Origin: a virus
Direction: 5' to 3' (one strand)
IMG/VR virus record: IMGVR_UViG_3300032144_000420
Coordinates: 1-43,450 of that record
DNA length: 43,450 nt
The notes under the pieces were generated by a model. That model did no database searches. It was not told where the DNA came from and worked only from the letters and a program-made list of their open reading frames with translations. The position numbers and the translations under genes are program-made. Positions within the stretch are counted from its first letter, which is position 1, and each line of letters starts with the position of its first letter. This document shows positions 24,977-32,940 of this stretch, piece by piece.

Positions 24977-25861
24977 CTAGGTCACCCTGCCGGCGGCGGC
25001 GCGCAGGGCGCGCGCTCGCCCCCACTCGGCCGCGCCGGCGGCCGCGAGCAGCCCCAGCGGCCCCAGGATCTGACCCAGCCCGGTGCCTCCCAGCAGGCCG
25101 GCGGTGGTGCCGCTGGCCGCGGCCGCGGCCTCCCGCGCCGCATCGGCGGCAGCGCGCGTCTCCGCCGCAGCGCGCTCAGCAACGGCCAGGCGCTCCTCGA
25201 TGGCCGTCAGGGCCGGCGGCGCCGGCGCGGCGGCGAGCAGCTTGGCCAGCTCGGCGCGCGTGGCCTCCGCCGCGGCGAGCGCGGCCGCCACCTCGGCCGC
25301 CTTCTCCACACTCTCGCCGGCGGTGGCCTCGGCGGCGGCGACGCGCGCCTCGGCCTCGGCCGCGCGGCGCGCCAGGTCCTCGAGCGCCGCGGCCCGCTCC
25401 GCGGCGGCGGCCGTCAGCTGGACCTCGAGCAGCGCCTTCTCCGCGCGGGCCTGGTCCAGCTCGAGCTGCGCGGCGGCGGCCTTCTCCTCGGCGGCGGCGA
25501 CGTTGCCGAAGAAGGGCACGTGCGAGCAGGAGAAGCTCGCCACCGTCACGCCGGCGGCTAGGATCAGCGGGACCAGGAGCAGCGCGCGGCCGGCGGTGGG
25601 CGGCGGCTTCGGAGCCGCGGCCGCCGGCGGGTCGTCCGGAATGGAGCCGCTCGACTTGCCCTTCGTCACGACGTCGGTCACGGTCTGGCCGGCGATGAAC
25701 GAGATCACGATCGCGGCGAAGAACTCGCGAAGCTGCTCGGCCACGTCCGGCGGGATGCCGAAGATCGGCATCGATACCGCGACCATCATCAGCATGCCGC
25801 CGAGGCCGGCGCGCCAGCGTTTGGAGGAGAGGGCGAAGTTGGAAGGGCTGGGGTTGACCAT
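24977..25861 (-). CDS. Ala-rich multi-pass membrane protein with long coiled coil
   Basis: The protein has 294 residues. Hydrophobic segments lie at about residues 20-36, 46-62, 92-113 and 258-282. Between the third and fourth is a charged, Ala-rich coiled coil of about 140 residues (EEKAAAAQLELDQARAEKAL and onward). The third segment ends in SFSC, a weak lipobox-like site. A holin-like hydrophobic N-terminus plus a long periplasmic coiled coil might mean a combined holin/spanin, but this is inference. It is transcribed against the late genes and followed by its own hairpin. Other options are a superinfection-exclusion or envelope protein. Confidence 0.6.
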   Translation of the reverse strand: MVNPSPSNFALSSKRWRAGLGGMLMMVAVSMPIFGIPPDVAEQLREFFAAIVISFIAGQTVTDVVTKGKSSGSIPDDPPAAAAPKPPPTAGRALLLVPLILAAGVTVASFSCSHVPFFGNVAAAEEKAAAAQLELDQARAEKALLEVQLTAAAAERAAALEDLARRAAEAEARVAAAEATAGESVEKAAEVAAALAAAEATRAELAKLLAAAPAPPALTAIEERLAVAERAAAETRAAADAAREAAAAASGTTAGLLGGTGLGQILGPLGLLAAAGAAEWGRARALRAAAGRVT

Positions 25862-25927
25862 GCCCTCAACGGTTCAAGACTGCCGGCCTGGAATCAACCC
25901 CAATCCTCCTGCGCCCGAATTGCAACG

Positions 25928-26770
25928 ATGGAATCCTGGCCGCATGCTGTTCGCGTGGCACCTGATCCCCCCCAGCTGCGGCGAATTTTGATTGTCGACA
26001 AGGTCTATCCCGCGTACTCGAAGCAGTATTTAGAGGTCGCCTGCACCGGAGGGATTCAGGCGGACGATCATCGGCTTGTCCGGCTCTTTCCTATCCCCTT
26101 CCGGCTACTCGAGGTCGAGCAGAGGTTCAGGAAATTCCAATGGATCGACTGCGAGGTCAGGCCGGATCCGGCGGACCCACGCCCAAGCACACTTCGTGTA
26201 TCCGCTGACACCATAAGAGTGGGAACTGCCATCCCGTCGGAGCAAAGTGAAGAAAGGAGGCAGATCATCACCGAGTGCAAGGATCACTTCTCTTCCGTCG
26301 AGGAGCTTCTCCGCGCCAACAAGAAGCACCAGACTTCAATCGGAATCGTTCAGCCGGCTGAGATCATCGGTGTGAGAGCCGTGTTGAAGACGGAGGCAGA
26401 ACGCGAAGAATGGCTTGAGCGGGAACGGACTGTCATGTCCCAGCCTGTCCTCTTTGGCCCACACCCGAAGCCAATTGATTTTCCGTATCTTGCCTTCAAG
26501 GTCACGTGGCGCTGCGACGACAAGGAATGCAAAAACCACACCATGAATTTGCACTCGTGGGACATTCACGAACTGGCGCGCAAATACATCAGGGATCCCC
26601 AACGAATCGAGAAGGTGGAGGAAGCCATGCGGAAGATGTTGAACTTGGAGAAGTACGATCTCTTTCTCTTCCTGGGAAACTTCAGGACGGTGCAGGTCAA
26701 TTTCGGTTTGATGTCGGCGATCAGCATCGTGAAACCTGAGATCAAATCTCCTACGCTATTCGATAAGTGA
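25928..26770 (+). CDS. Dual-OB-like protein, partner of DUF488; candidate defence
   Basis: The protein has 280 residues from ATG 25928; a TTG at 25988 is an alternative that would start just before LIVDKVYPAYS. The region ADDHRLVRLFPIPFRLLEVE, then FRKFQWIDCEVRPD, then DPRPSTLRVS, recalls a family I remember as DuOB (dual OB-fold), linked to bacterial conflict systems; the recall is moderate. A CDDKEC pair lies near residue 196. Composition is much more AT-rich than the phage, indicating recent gain. It overlaps the DUF488 gene as GTGA, so the two are translated as a unit. No enzyme motif was recognised in it. Confidence 0.65.
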   Translation: MESWPHAVRVAPDPPQLRRILIVDKVYPAYSKQYLEVACTGGIQADDHRLVRLFPIPFRLLEVEQRFRKFQWIDCEVRPDPADPRPSTLRVSADTIRVGTAIPSEQSEERRQIITECKDHFSSVEELLRANKKHQTSIGIVQPAEIIGVRAVLKTEAEREEWLERERTVMSQPVLFGPHPKPIDFPYLAFKVTWRCDDKECKNHTMNLHSWDIHELARKYIRDPQRIEKVEEAMRKMLNLEKYDLFLFLGNFRTVQVNFGLMSAISIVKPEIKSPTLFDK

Positions 26771-27228
26771 AAAGAGCGAACATCCGAACGAAGAACCAGG
26801 CGCCCGCCTGTCATGGAATTGGCTACCAGGGCCAGTCACTGGAGGAACTCTGTTCCAGGCTCAAAAAGGCGAAGGTAGACCTCGTCATCGACGTCCGAGA
26901 GCGAGCTTGGAGTCAGAGGCCCGACTTCCGTAAAGGAAAGCTCGAGGATGGCTTGCGACAGGTCGGCATCCGATACGAGCACTTTCCACTTGCCGGCAAT
27001 CCATACAGGCCACAGAACGGAGAACCGCCCGACTTCAACGCCTGCGCCGCCAAATACCAGAATTACATTGCATCAAAGCCCGAACTTGTAGTAGCCCTCT
27101 ATCACCTGCTCCTCGATAATCGGGTTGCATTTTTCTGCTATGAGGCGGACTCTGAGCAATGCCACCGCAGTGTGCTCGTGAGTACCATCAAGCAAATGGC
27201 CGGAGCCGTGATGTACGAGAATCTCTAA
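26767..27228 (+). CDS. DUF488-family protein
   Basis: The protein has 153 residues and a GTG start in a GTGA overlap with the preceding gene. Family features are present: HGIGYQGQSLEELCSRLKKA at the start, VDLVIDVRERAWSQRPDF, GIRYEHFPLAGNP, and the Cys/His motif FFCYEADSEQCHRSVL near the end. The DUF488 fold has conserved Asp/Arg and CH.R residues that suggest an active site, but the reaction is unknown. Coupling with an OB-fold-like partner suggests the pair acts on or senses nucleic acid. It belongs to the AT-rich cargo island. Confidence 0.8.
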   Translation: MKRANIRTKNQAPACHGIGYQGQSLEELCSRLKKAKVDLVIDVRERAWSQRPDFRKGKLEDGLRQVGIRYEHFPLAGNPYRPQNGEPPDFNACAAKYQNYIASKPELVVALYHLLLDNRVAFFCYEADSEQCHRSVLVSTIKQMAGAVMYENL

Positions 27229-27269
27229 TTGGAAGAGACCGGACATTCTATTCCGCGATCCGGCAGCAG

Positions 27270-27857
27270 TTATTTCTCCTTGCTCTGGTGACGTCGCAGT
27301 CGGGCGGGATACTCGTAAACCAGTTTCAGAAGCATTCCTGTGAATTCGAGAACCTCCTCGGCCTCAGCCTTCGAAATTGGGGCCAGTTCATGATTGGCCT
27401 TGTTGCCAATGTCCTTGATCTGCTTGACCCAATCTTTACTCTCTTGCGGGATAAAGTTTTTTTCGTCAAGGAAATCTATGTAGAAGGCGAATGCTTTGCC
27501 TGATTCCGCCTTCTTTGAAACTGCAATGTGCATCAGGAGCACCCGACAACACATGACCCCAGCCGTGTAGTGCCCACTGCCAACGCAGCCGCGAGCCTCT
27601 TTGTAAATTCGTTCAACACCTTCCGTCGGAATATTGTTGACTGACTCACCTGCAGGCTTCGAGGGAAATTGTGTCTTATCGGCCCCCACGAAAGTTGGGT
27701 AACTGCAGTAAGGACACAGCACGATCCAGTGATGGAGGTTGCCATTCTGGTCTGAGCAGCCTGCGCCAACGCCACCAGCCACATCGCGCCCGCACCAGGC
27801 GCAGGAGAATTTTTGGGCAGGAATGCCTCCTAGATGGGTCCACTGCAAGCCAAGCAT
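27270..27857 (-). CDS. Zinc-finger DUF4145 (HEPN-like) protein
   Basis: The protein has 195 residues. The N-terminal zinc module has CAWC near residue 19 and CPYC near residue 48. The C-terminal DUF4145 domain (about residues 75-190) reads VERIYKEARGCVGSGHYTAG, then RVLLMHIAV, then IKDIGNKANHELAPISKAEA. DUF4145 is placed in the HEPN group, whose members often are RNases; the usual Arg of the Rx4-6H motif is Lys here, so activity is uncertain. It is convergent with the DUF488 gene across 41 bases and is AT-rich like the rest of the island. It often sits near restriction or defence genes. Confidence 0.78.
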   Translation of the reverse strand: MLGLQWTHLGGIPAQKFSCAWCGRDVAGGVGAGCSDQNGNLHHWIVLCPYCSYPTFVGADKTQFPSKPAGESVNNIPTEGVERIYKEARGCVGSGHYTAGVMCCRVLLMHIAVSKKAESGKAFAFYIDFLDEKNFIPQESKDWVKQIKDIGNKANHELAPISKAEAEEVLEFTGMLLKLVYEYPARLRRHQSKEK

Positions 27858-27975
27858 GCTACCTCAATCGGAGCCGCGAGGCTTCGGCTTCTGCCTCACG
27901 AGGATGTGCACCCCGCGCCGCGCGCCGCGGCCAGGTCCACCTCTCTCCACATCCTGAAGTCCGCCACCACCTGGT

Positions 27976-29397
27976 CTATTCAACCATGATCGTATTGACC
28001 CCAGCGGAAACCGTCAGTGTACAGGTCATTGGAGGAAGCGACGGCTTCCAGATGATGAAACCCAGCCGCCCACCAGGAACAACACCACTAGGCATGCAGA
28101 TTCCGTTCTCATCCGTGACAAGTGTGGGAAAGGACCTGTACCAGGGGTCATCATCCACGATCGCATAGTCGACGGACATATCTCGTAAAGGATTCGAGGA
28201 AGCGTCCACCAGTTTGATCAAGATGACATCGGGGTCATCTGCGGCGGGCGCCCGCATCATTTTGATGGGAGGAATTTCTTCAGCCTGACTATTGGCGTGA
28301 GCGTGAGTGGCGACAAAGCAGTACTCAGCCTGCTGCCATGCAGTAATTGAGAGTTCCCCACCGGCAGGTGTTGCCACCTGAAATCGCCCCTCAGCATCCG
28401 TGAGGGTCGGAACAGCAACTACAGTGTACATCTCGTTGTCATCTCCATTCGAGAGAGAGGCAATGCCAAGGTCTCGATCGGAGTCATAAAAATCAAAAGC
28501 GTCATTGAGCATGAGGACACGGATAATCACCTGAGCGCCTTTCGCAGGCGAGCCATCCGCCCGAAGTATGGAGCCCCTGATGACAGGGCGCTGAATCACC
28601 GACACACGCTCTTGGTAAGCGGCACCAGCCATAGTTCGCGCCTCGACGATCTTGGGATGTGTGAGAGGACTAGTAATCCGCATCAGGGCCAATCCAGAAC
28701 CCGGTAGTGTGACTCTGTATGACTGGTCTGGCGCTCGTTCACACGGAAGCCACTCAATAGCTCCGAACATTGACTCGTATAGGGCCATCCGAAACTGAAT
28801 GGAGTTGCGAGGATAGATCTTTGAAATCGGTGTCTCCTCTAGATCCAATGCTCTCTCCCAAGTCTGAGGGTCCACGAGAGCTGCTTTCACAGTGGCAGGA
28901 GCCGGCAAACCAGTTGTTGCAGACTGGACAAATACTTCCAACCTAGATTGATATGGAATCACGAGTGGCACAGTTGAACCTTCCTCGGGCAGAGCAAACT
29001 CCAACCGATATCGGAGTGAGTCAGCGGACGGCAGGCTTGACGCTAAATACTCCAACCAACGAACATTGTCTCGGCTCACCAATGAGCCAACTTCCACATC
29101 CTCGTAAGAGCGGTTGATGCGGAGTCTTTCATCATCGACAATCAGCCATGTCTCAGGAGGAATGATGCTCACACCTGTCAATGCATCTGTGAGTACCAGG
29201 CGTGCCTTCCCACTTGAAGCCGGACGCCGGTCGATTCCTTCGATTATTCCTGATTCGACTACCTCCGGTGTTGAGTCAGTACGAACCCCCTCGGGATTCT
29301 GGATTTCACGCTCCGCAAAGTCACAATACCTAATTAACAGAATGGCGGCTACTAGTGCGGTTAGCACTAGAAAGCCGCCAATCATTCTTTTCCTCAT
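27976..29397 (-). CDS. Membrane-anchored protein with carboxypeptidase-regulatory-like domains
   Basis: The protein has 473 residues from ATG 29397; an upstream TTG at 29403 would add two. A basic N-terminus and one hydrophobic segment (about residues 7-24, IGGFLVLTALVAAILLI) anchor it, with the rest outside the cytoplasm. Beta-sandwich-like repeats are seen, such as PVIRGSILRADGSPAKGAQV followed by TLTDAEGRFQVATPAGG, typical of carboxypeptidase-regulatory-like or bacterial Ig-type domains. Such proteins are usual for bacterial cell envelopes, not phages. The gene is AT-richer than the phage. It is likely host-derived cargo that alters the lysogen surface. Confidence 0.65.
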   Translation of the reverse strand: MRKRMIGGFLVLTALVAAILLIRYCDFAEREIQNPEGVRTDSTPEVVESGIIEGIDRRPASSGKARLVLTDALTGVSIIPPETWLIVDDERLRINRSYEDVEVGSLVSRDNVRWLEYLASSLPSADSLRYRLEFALPEEGSTVPLVIPYQSRLEVFVQSATTGLPAPATVKAALVDPQTWERALDLEETPISKIYPRNSIQFRMALYESMFGAIEWLPCERAPDQSYRVTLPGSGLALMRITSPLTHPKIVEARTMAGAAYQERVSVIQRPVIRGSILRADGSPAKGAQVIIRVLMLNDAFDFYDSDRDLGIASLSNGDDNEMYTVVAVPTLTDAEGRFQVATPAGGELSITAWQQAEYCFVATHAHANSQAEEIPPIKMMRAPAADDPDVILIKLVDASSNPLRDMSVDYAIVDDDPWYRSFPTLVTDENGICMPSGVVPGGRLGFIIWKPSLPPMTCTLTVSAGVNTIMVE

Positions 29398-29525
29398 TTG
29401 CAAGCTACCAGAGGCGGTCGAATGCGCACGATCCTCTCAATTGCTGTCTTGGACCAGTTTGGTGCTCCTTATCCGAAGACTCGGAGGTAAATGATTGAGC
29501 GGAATTGTGCACATGGCGCCCTGCA

Positions 29526-30170
29526 TCAGGTGCCATTGGCTCCGTTGTTGCCATTGGATCCGCCAGGGCTGCCGCCACTACCAGTACCACCAGTACCACC
29601 GGTTCCGCCAGTGCCGGGTTGGTCGAGGAGAATCGATCCTGAGCCCGTGATGGTGATCGTGGTATTGCCACCATTACCTCCATTCCCACCATTGCCTCCA
29701 CTCCCGCCTACGCCTGAGCTCCCGCCTTTCTCGCCACACGTACCTCCAGGAGCTCCGTTGCCGCCATTTCCGCCGTCACCTCCATTACCACCGACGGCAG
29801 TTGCCTGGCCGTTCTCGACAACAACTGTTGCATGACCTCCATTGCCACCGGTCCCCCCCGCACCTCCGTCGCCACCCTTTGCTCCCGAGCAGTCATCACT
29901 GTTGCAGCCGGTCACGCCATGCCCGGCATGGCCTCCGGCAGTGCCATTACCACCCTGAGCAACGCCGTTAGCGGAGCCGGTCTTGAAAGCGAATGCACTC
30001 GCTCCGTTGTTGCCGTTGGTTCCATTAGAACCGCTATCGCCACAGGCCATGATCGGAGAAGCCGCAGGTGACGCCACAGGTGACGCCACAGGTGTTTCAC
30101 GATGAGTGAGTCCCAAGCTCAGCAGTGGGATCCCAATGAGTGCCAGCAGACTAGTGTATGGTGATTTCAT
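29526..30170 (-). CDS. Secreted Gly/Asn-rich repeat protein
   Basis: The protein has 214 residues from ATG 30170 (a longer frame from 30218 is less likely). A signal peptide-like start (about residues 1-20, SLLALIGIPLLSLGL) is followed by VASPVASPAASP repeats. The rest is mostly GGNGG, GGTGG and GGDGG triplets, similar in style to PGRS or collagen-like sequences. Short acidic and Cys-bearing breaks occur. The repeats suggest an extracellular or surface polymer-like protein. No catalytic motif is seen. It lies 128 bases upstream of the membrane-anchored gene on the same strand, so the two may form a surface-modifying unit. Confidence 0.6.
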   Translation of the reverse strand: MKSPYTSLLALIGIPLLSLGLTHRETPVASPVASPAASPIMACGDSGSNGTNGNNGASAFAFKTGSANGVAQGGNGTAGGHAGHGVTGCNSDDCSGAKGGDGGAGGTGGNGGHATVVVENGQATAVGGNGGDGGNGGNGAPGGTCGEKGGSSGVGGSGGNGGNGGNGGNTTITITGSGSILLDQPGTGGTGGTGGTGSGGSPGGSNGNNGANGT

Positions 30171-30218
30171 GTTGTTAACGGTACGAGGCAGGAAGCTGCC
30201 TTGTTTCCGCCTGCTCAA

Positions 30219-30540
30219 GCCTATTGATCACTAGAAGATGATGTCAAGCGACACCAAACATTCCGCCTACTAAGCTCTTCATTCATGTGGGCACAACCTT
30301 GGCGTAAATACTGATTCAAACTAGAGTTAGGCAGTATCTCCGAAAGTTGGCATATAGGATGGTGCTAAGCCCAATTGCCTCCTGGGCATTCTTCCGGAGG
30401 GGCTCGCCCCCTCCCCCCCACCCTCTCCCCCCACAGCCCCAGGTCATTCTCCAACCAGGTCCGAAAAGGAGTGCTCAAACCTAACATCGCTGCGTCTCGA
30501 GTTGGCAAGACGCAGATGATGAGCAGGAACCGGACCAGGC
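30219..30540. other. Long non-coding stretch with G-quadruplex motif
   Basis: About 320 bases contain no gene that I can support. Between 30407 and 30440 the plus strand has C runs of 5, 8, 6 and 4, so the minus strand has G runs that satisfy a G-quadruplex pattern. An imperfect hairpin, GGAGGGGC against GCCCCCTCC, lies at about 30396-30414. The position between minus-strand genes suggests a transcription stop for the operon ending at 30541 or a promoter for the Gly-rich gene. Confidence 0.45.
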
Positions 30541-30711
30541 CTACTCTTTGACTTCCTTGATGATGTAGCCTTTTCCCGTGTCCTGGCGCTCGGTTACGGA
30601 GTCACCCTTAGGGAACGGAGGGGGCGGAGGAGGAGGAGGAGGAGGCTGGGGCGGATCGACCTGGGAGTGCGCCGGCTTCTCGTCCCTTGATTCGGGGGAA
30701 TTCAGGGCCAT
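30541..30711 (-). CDS. Small polyproline protein, unknown
   Basis: The protein has 56 residues and starts 2 bases after the stop of the upstream membrane-protein gene. A charged start is followed by a run of ten Pro (near residues 22-31) and a C-terminal segment (DSVTERQDTGKGYIIKEVKE) with ordinary composition. The tight spacing supports a real gene in the minus operon. The function is unknown. The polyproline run could bind partners or slow ribosomes. Confidence 0.5.
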   Translation of the reverse strand: MALNSPESRDEKPAHSQVDPPQPPPPPPPPPPFPKGDSVTERQDTGKGYIIKEVKE

Positions 30712-30713
30712 AC

Positions 30714-31277
30714 CTACACACTAGCACGGAAATCCAGTACGCGCTGCAGGACCAGAGCCACCGCGAGAATGCAGAACCCGAGCACGACGAAGCCGATTCC
30801 CCACTTGCGGCACCACGCCCTTCGGTTGTTCGTAATGAAGCACATGGCAGCGTATTCGCCATACTGCTGGATCAGGTGCAGGGTGTAACTCTCCTCAGCA
30901 CTCCGATCCGGTGGCATGGACCGGGCAGCATCGGGATACTTCTCGCGATAGGCCGTCCTGGCCGCAAGCCGTGCGGCGCAGTCTTCCAACCAAGCCTCCT
31001 GCTTCAGGGGAAGCGCCACGTAGTGGTATTGGTTCAGCCAGAAGGACCGGAGAAACCAGATCGCGGCCACCGTCATCACCGCGAGGGAGTGGATCGCTAC
31101 TCCCCAGGTCCAAGGGCTGGACTCGGCGTTCAGGCGCGAGACGAGAAAGATATTTCCTGCGAACAGGGCGGAGAAGGCGGCGAACGGCGCGGTGAGACTG
31201 GCATCAAGCCCCTCTTTTCGGGCGTGTTCCGACTCGTAGCGCGCGATCGTGAGTTGCAGTCGATCTTTCGGTTCCAT
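30714..31277 (-). CDS. Three-pass membrane protein, unknown
   Basis: The protein has 187 residues. The N-terminal amphipathic part (MEPKDRLQLTIARYESEHAR) is cytosolic, followed by hydrophobic segments at about residues 31-47 (FAAFSALFAGNIFLVS), 62-80 (LAVMTVAAIWFLRSF) and 160-180 (WGIGFVVLGFCILAVALVL). The loop between the second and third is a charged helical region. It has no named family that I recognise. It follows the basic-protein gene by 2 bases in the minus operon and belongs to the AT-richer part. It could be an exclusion protein or a membrane effector. Confidence 0.65.
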   Translation of the reverse strand: MEPKDRLQLTIARYESEHARKEGLDASLTAPFAAFSALFAGNIFLVSRLNAESSPWTWGVAIHSLAVMTVAAIWFLRSFWLNQYHYVALPLKQEAWLEDCAARLAARTAYREKYPDAARSMPPDRSAEESYTLHLIQQYGEYAAMCFITNNRRAWCRKWGIGFVVLGFCILAVALVLQRVLDFRASV

Positions 31278-31279
31278 GT

Positions 31280-31597
31280 TTACACACTACCCGCGGCCAC
31301 GAAGGCCGCACCGTTGAACTGCGCGGCGGAATGAGCGCGCAGCTCGCGCGCCTGGCGCCGCGCCGCGCGCAGCACCACCTCGATCACGCCGGCGGCGCCA
31401 CGCACCACCCGCGCCTCGACGGCGCGCAGCGCGCTCAGCAGCTTCCAGTACAGCCGGCGGACCCGCGCCGTCACCCGGCGCCCGATCTGCAACACTAGCC
31501 GCACCACCCCCCCACGTCCGCTCCCCGGCTTCGCCTTCTTCCGGGCGCGCTTGGCCTTGCGCCCCCGGGCCGGTTGAAGTTGCAGCGAGGGATTCAT
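31280..31597 (-). CDS. Small strongly basic protein, unknown
   Basis: The protein has 105 residues with very high Arg, Lys and Ala content. A basic N-terminal tail (RGRKAKRARKKAKPGSGRGG) precedes an amphipathic helical body. Positive charge suggests nucleic-acid binding. It sits 7 bases after the putative replication initiator and 2 bases before the membrane-protein gene, which supports a shared transcript. No named family was recognised. Confidence 0.5.
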   Translation of the reverse strand: MNPSLQLQPARGRKAKRARKKAKPGSGRGGVVRLVLQIGRRVTARVRRLYWKLLSALRAVEARVVRGAAGVIEVVLRAARRQARELRAHSAAQFNGAAFVAAGSV

Positions 31598-31604
31598 GTT
31601 TTTG

Positions 31605-32894
31605 CTACGCGCCTGCGCGCTCTCGTGACTGACAATTCCAAGAGGGATTTCCTTCCGGATTCCAGCCGGCGGCGGGAGGTTCCGCCCCCCCCACTACCCC
31701 TGCCGCGCCGATGGCGCCGACCGGCACCGGGCCCGCCGGCGGTGACTCGCACCCCGCCAGCGCCGCCCGCACCTCGCCGAGGTGCTGCTCGAGCACCTTG
31801 CGCCATTCCGGGTCCGCCGCGCGGCCGAGCAGGTCCTCCAGCCAAGCCCGGGACTCCTCGAGCTCGGCGCGCTCCTTGCCCGCCGTGAGCGATTGCGGGG
31901 CCTCAGGAGCCGCGCTGTGCTCCGGCGTCTCCGAAGCCGCGCGCGGCGCGCCCGCGCCCGCCGGCGGCGCCGGCGCTGCAGCGGCGGCCAACGGGAGCTC
32001 CTGCTGCCGGCGCGCCTGGTCGTAGCGCGCGGTCTGCCGGCGCTCGCCGCGCGCCTTGCCCTCCGCGCGCTCGAGCAGCTTCAGCGCCAGGTCGCGGTCG
32101 CCGGCAAGGACCGCCGCCACCCACTTCCACGGCTTTCCGGTCCTGGTCCGCGGCTGCCGGCCTTCCAGGCCGTACCCGCGCAGCTGGTCGTAGACCCATC
32201 CGGTCGGGTTCTGGATCTTCCGCTCCTTGCCGCGCTGGGCAATCTCGATCCAGATGAAGACGCCGCGCGGGTGGTAGGTGCGAGAGTAGGCGGCCACCAG
32301 CGCCTGGGTCTCCCGGATCTGCTCGATCGGCGTGCGGCTCTGGAGCCAGCGCGGCAGGGCGAGCAGGGCGCGGACGGCGATCTCCTGCTCCTCGGGCATG
32401 CTTCGTAGGTCGGGGTTCACCTCGGAGCTGACGCAGCCGGTCGGCGCGGGTGACAGGGTTTTGGGTTCCAGGGGGGCCTGCCCCCCGTCACTCCCCGCCG
32501 CCTGCGGCCGAGTCACTTTCTTAAATTCACTCTCGGAGAGTGAGGTAAGGATGGGAGACGGGCGCGACCGTTCCAGAATCTGGAACGGTACCGTTCCAGA
32601 ATCCGGAACGGTCAAAATGGCAGGCTTCCAGGCGACTAAGCCTCGGGCTCCGAGTCCTGCAACTTCGATCAGGCCGGCGGCGCGCAGCACGGCAATCCCG
32701 CGCGATGACTGCGAGTAAGACACGCCGGCGGCTCGTGCCGCGGAGCGCGTGCCGTGTCCGGAAGTCGCGCGAATCACCTCGAGGATTCGGACAGCCTCGC
32801 GCGTCAAATAGCCGGATTGGTGTAGCCGATGCGGGCTAATTGCAGAATCACCACGATTGCGCTCGCGTGATGCCTCCGGCTCCGTCGATCCCAT
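31605..32894 (-). CDS. Winged-helix protein, probable replication initiator
   Basis: The protein has 429 residues. An N-terminal winged helix-turn-helix (about residues 29-92: YLTREAVRILEVIRATSGHG, RSAARAAGVSYSQSSRGIAV, LRAAGLIEVAGLGARGL) is followed by a flexible linker (about residues 95-160). A conserved-looking domain comes next (about residues 175-270, ALLALPRWLQSRTPIEQIRE to NPTGWVYDQLRGYGLEGRQP), and a long Ala/Pro/Glu tail ends the protein. The layout resembles lambda O-type initiators: DNA-binding head, linker coded by the origin, and helicase-loading tail. Tandem palindromes in the linker DNA support this. A plain transcription regulator is the alternative. It is the second gene of the minus operon. 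Confidence 0.6.
   Translation of the reverse strand: MGSTEPEASRERNRGDSAISPHRLHQSGYLTREAVRILEVIRATSGHGTRSAARAAGVSYSQSSRGIAVLRAAGLIEVAGLGARGLVAWKPAILTVPDSGTVPFQILERSRPSPILTSLSESEFKKVTRPQAAGSDGGQAPLEPKTLSPAPTGCVSSEVNPDLRSMPEEQEIAVRALLALPRWLQSRTPIEQIRETQALVAAYSRTYHPRGVFIWIEIAQRGKERKIQNPTGWVYDQLRGYGLEGRQPRTRTGKPWKWVAAVLAGDRDLALKLLERAEGKARGERRQTARYDQARRQQELPLAAAAAPAPPAGAGAPRAASETPEHSAAPEAPQSLTAGKERAELEESRAWLEDLLGRAADPEWRKVLEQHLGEVRAALAGCESPPAGPVPVGAIGAAGVVGGAEPPAAGWNPEGNPSWNCQSRERAGA
32528..32611. repeat. Cluster of palindromes inside the initiator-like gene; possible origin
   Basis: Two 21-base palindromes with arms CCGTTCCAGA / TCTGGAACGG lie at 32568-32588 (perfect, one central base) and 32591-32611 (one mismatch), 2 bases apart. 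A third perfect palindrome, CACTCTC-G-GAGAGTG, is at 32528-32542, with an AT-rich bit (TTCTTAAATT) just left of it. Lambda-type origins consist of such repeats plus an AT-rich stretch within the initiator gene. An operator is also possible. Confidence 0.5.
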
Positions 32895-32940
32895 GCGCCG
32901 GGATCCTGGCAGAGAAGCGCAGAGGAGTCAAGAAAAGCGA

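Noticed and set aside
27858-27975. GC-rich stretch between two AT-rich minus genes considered as a tRNA or attachment site
   Set aside because: No cloverleaf or TpsiC-like sequence could be drawn; nothing else supports it.
30608-30862. 84-codon minus frame over the polyproline gene
   Set aside because: It overlaps the better-supported genes at 30541 and 30714 in another frame, with Ser-rich shadow composition.
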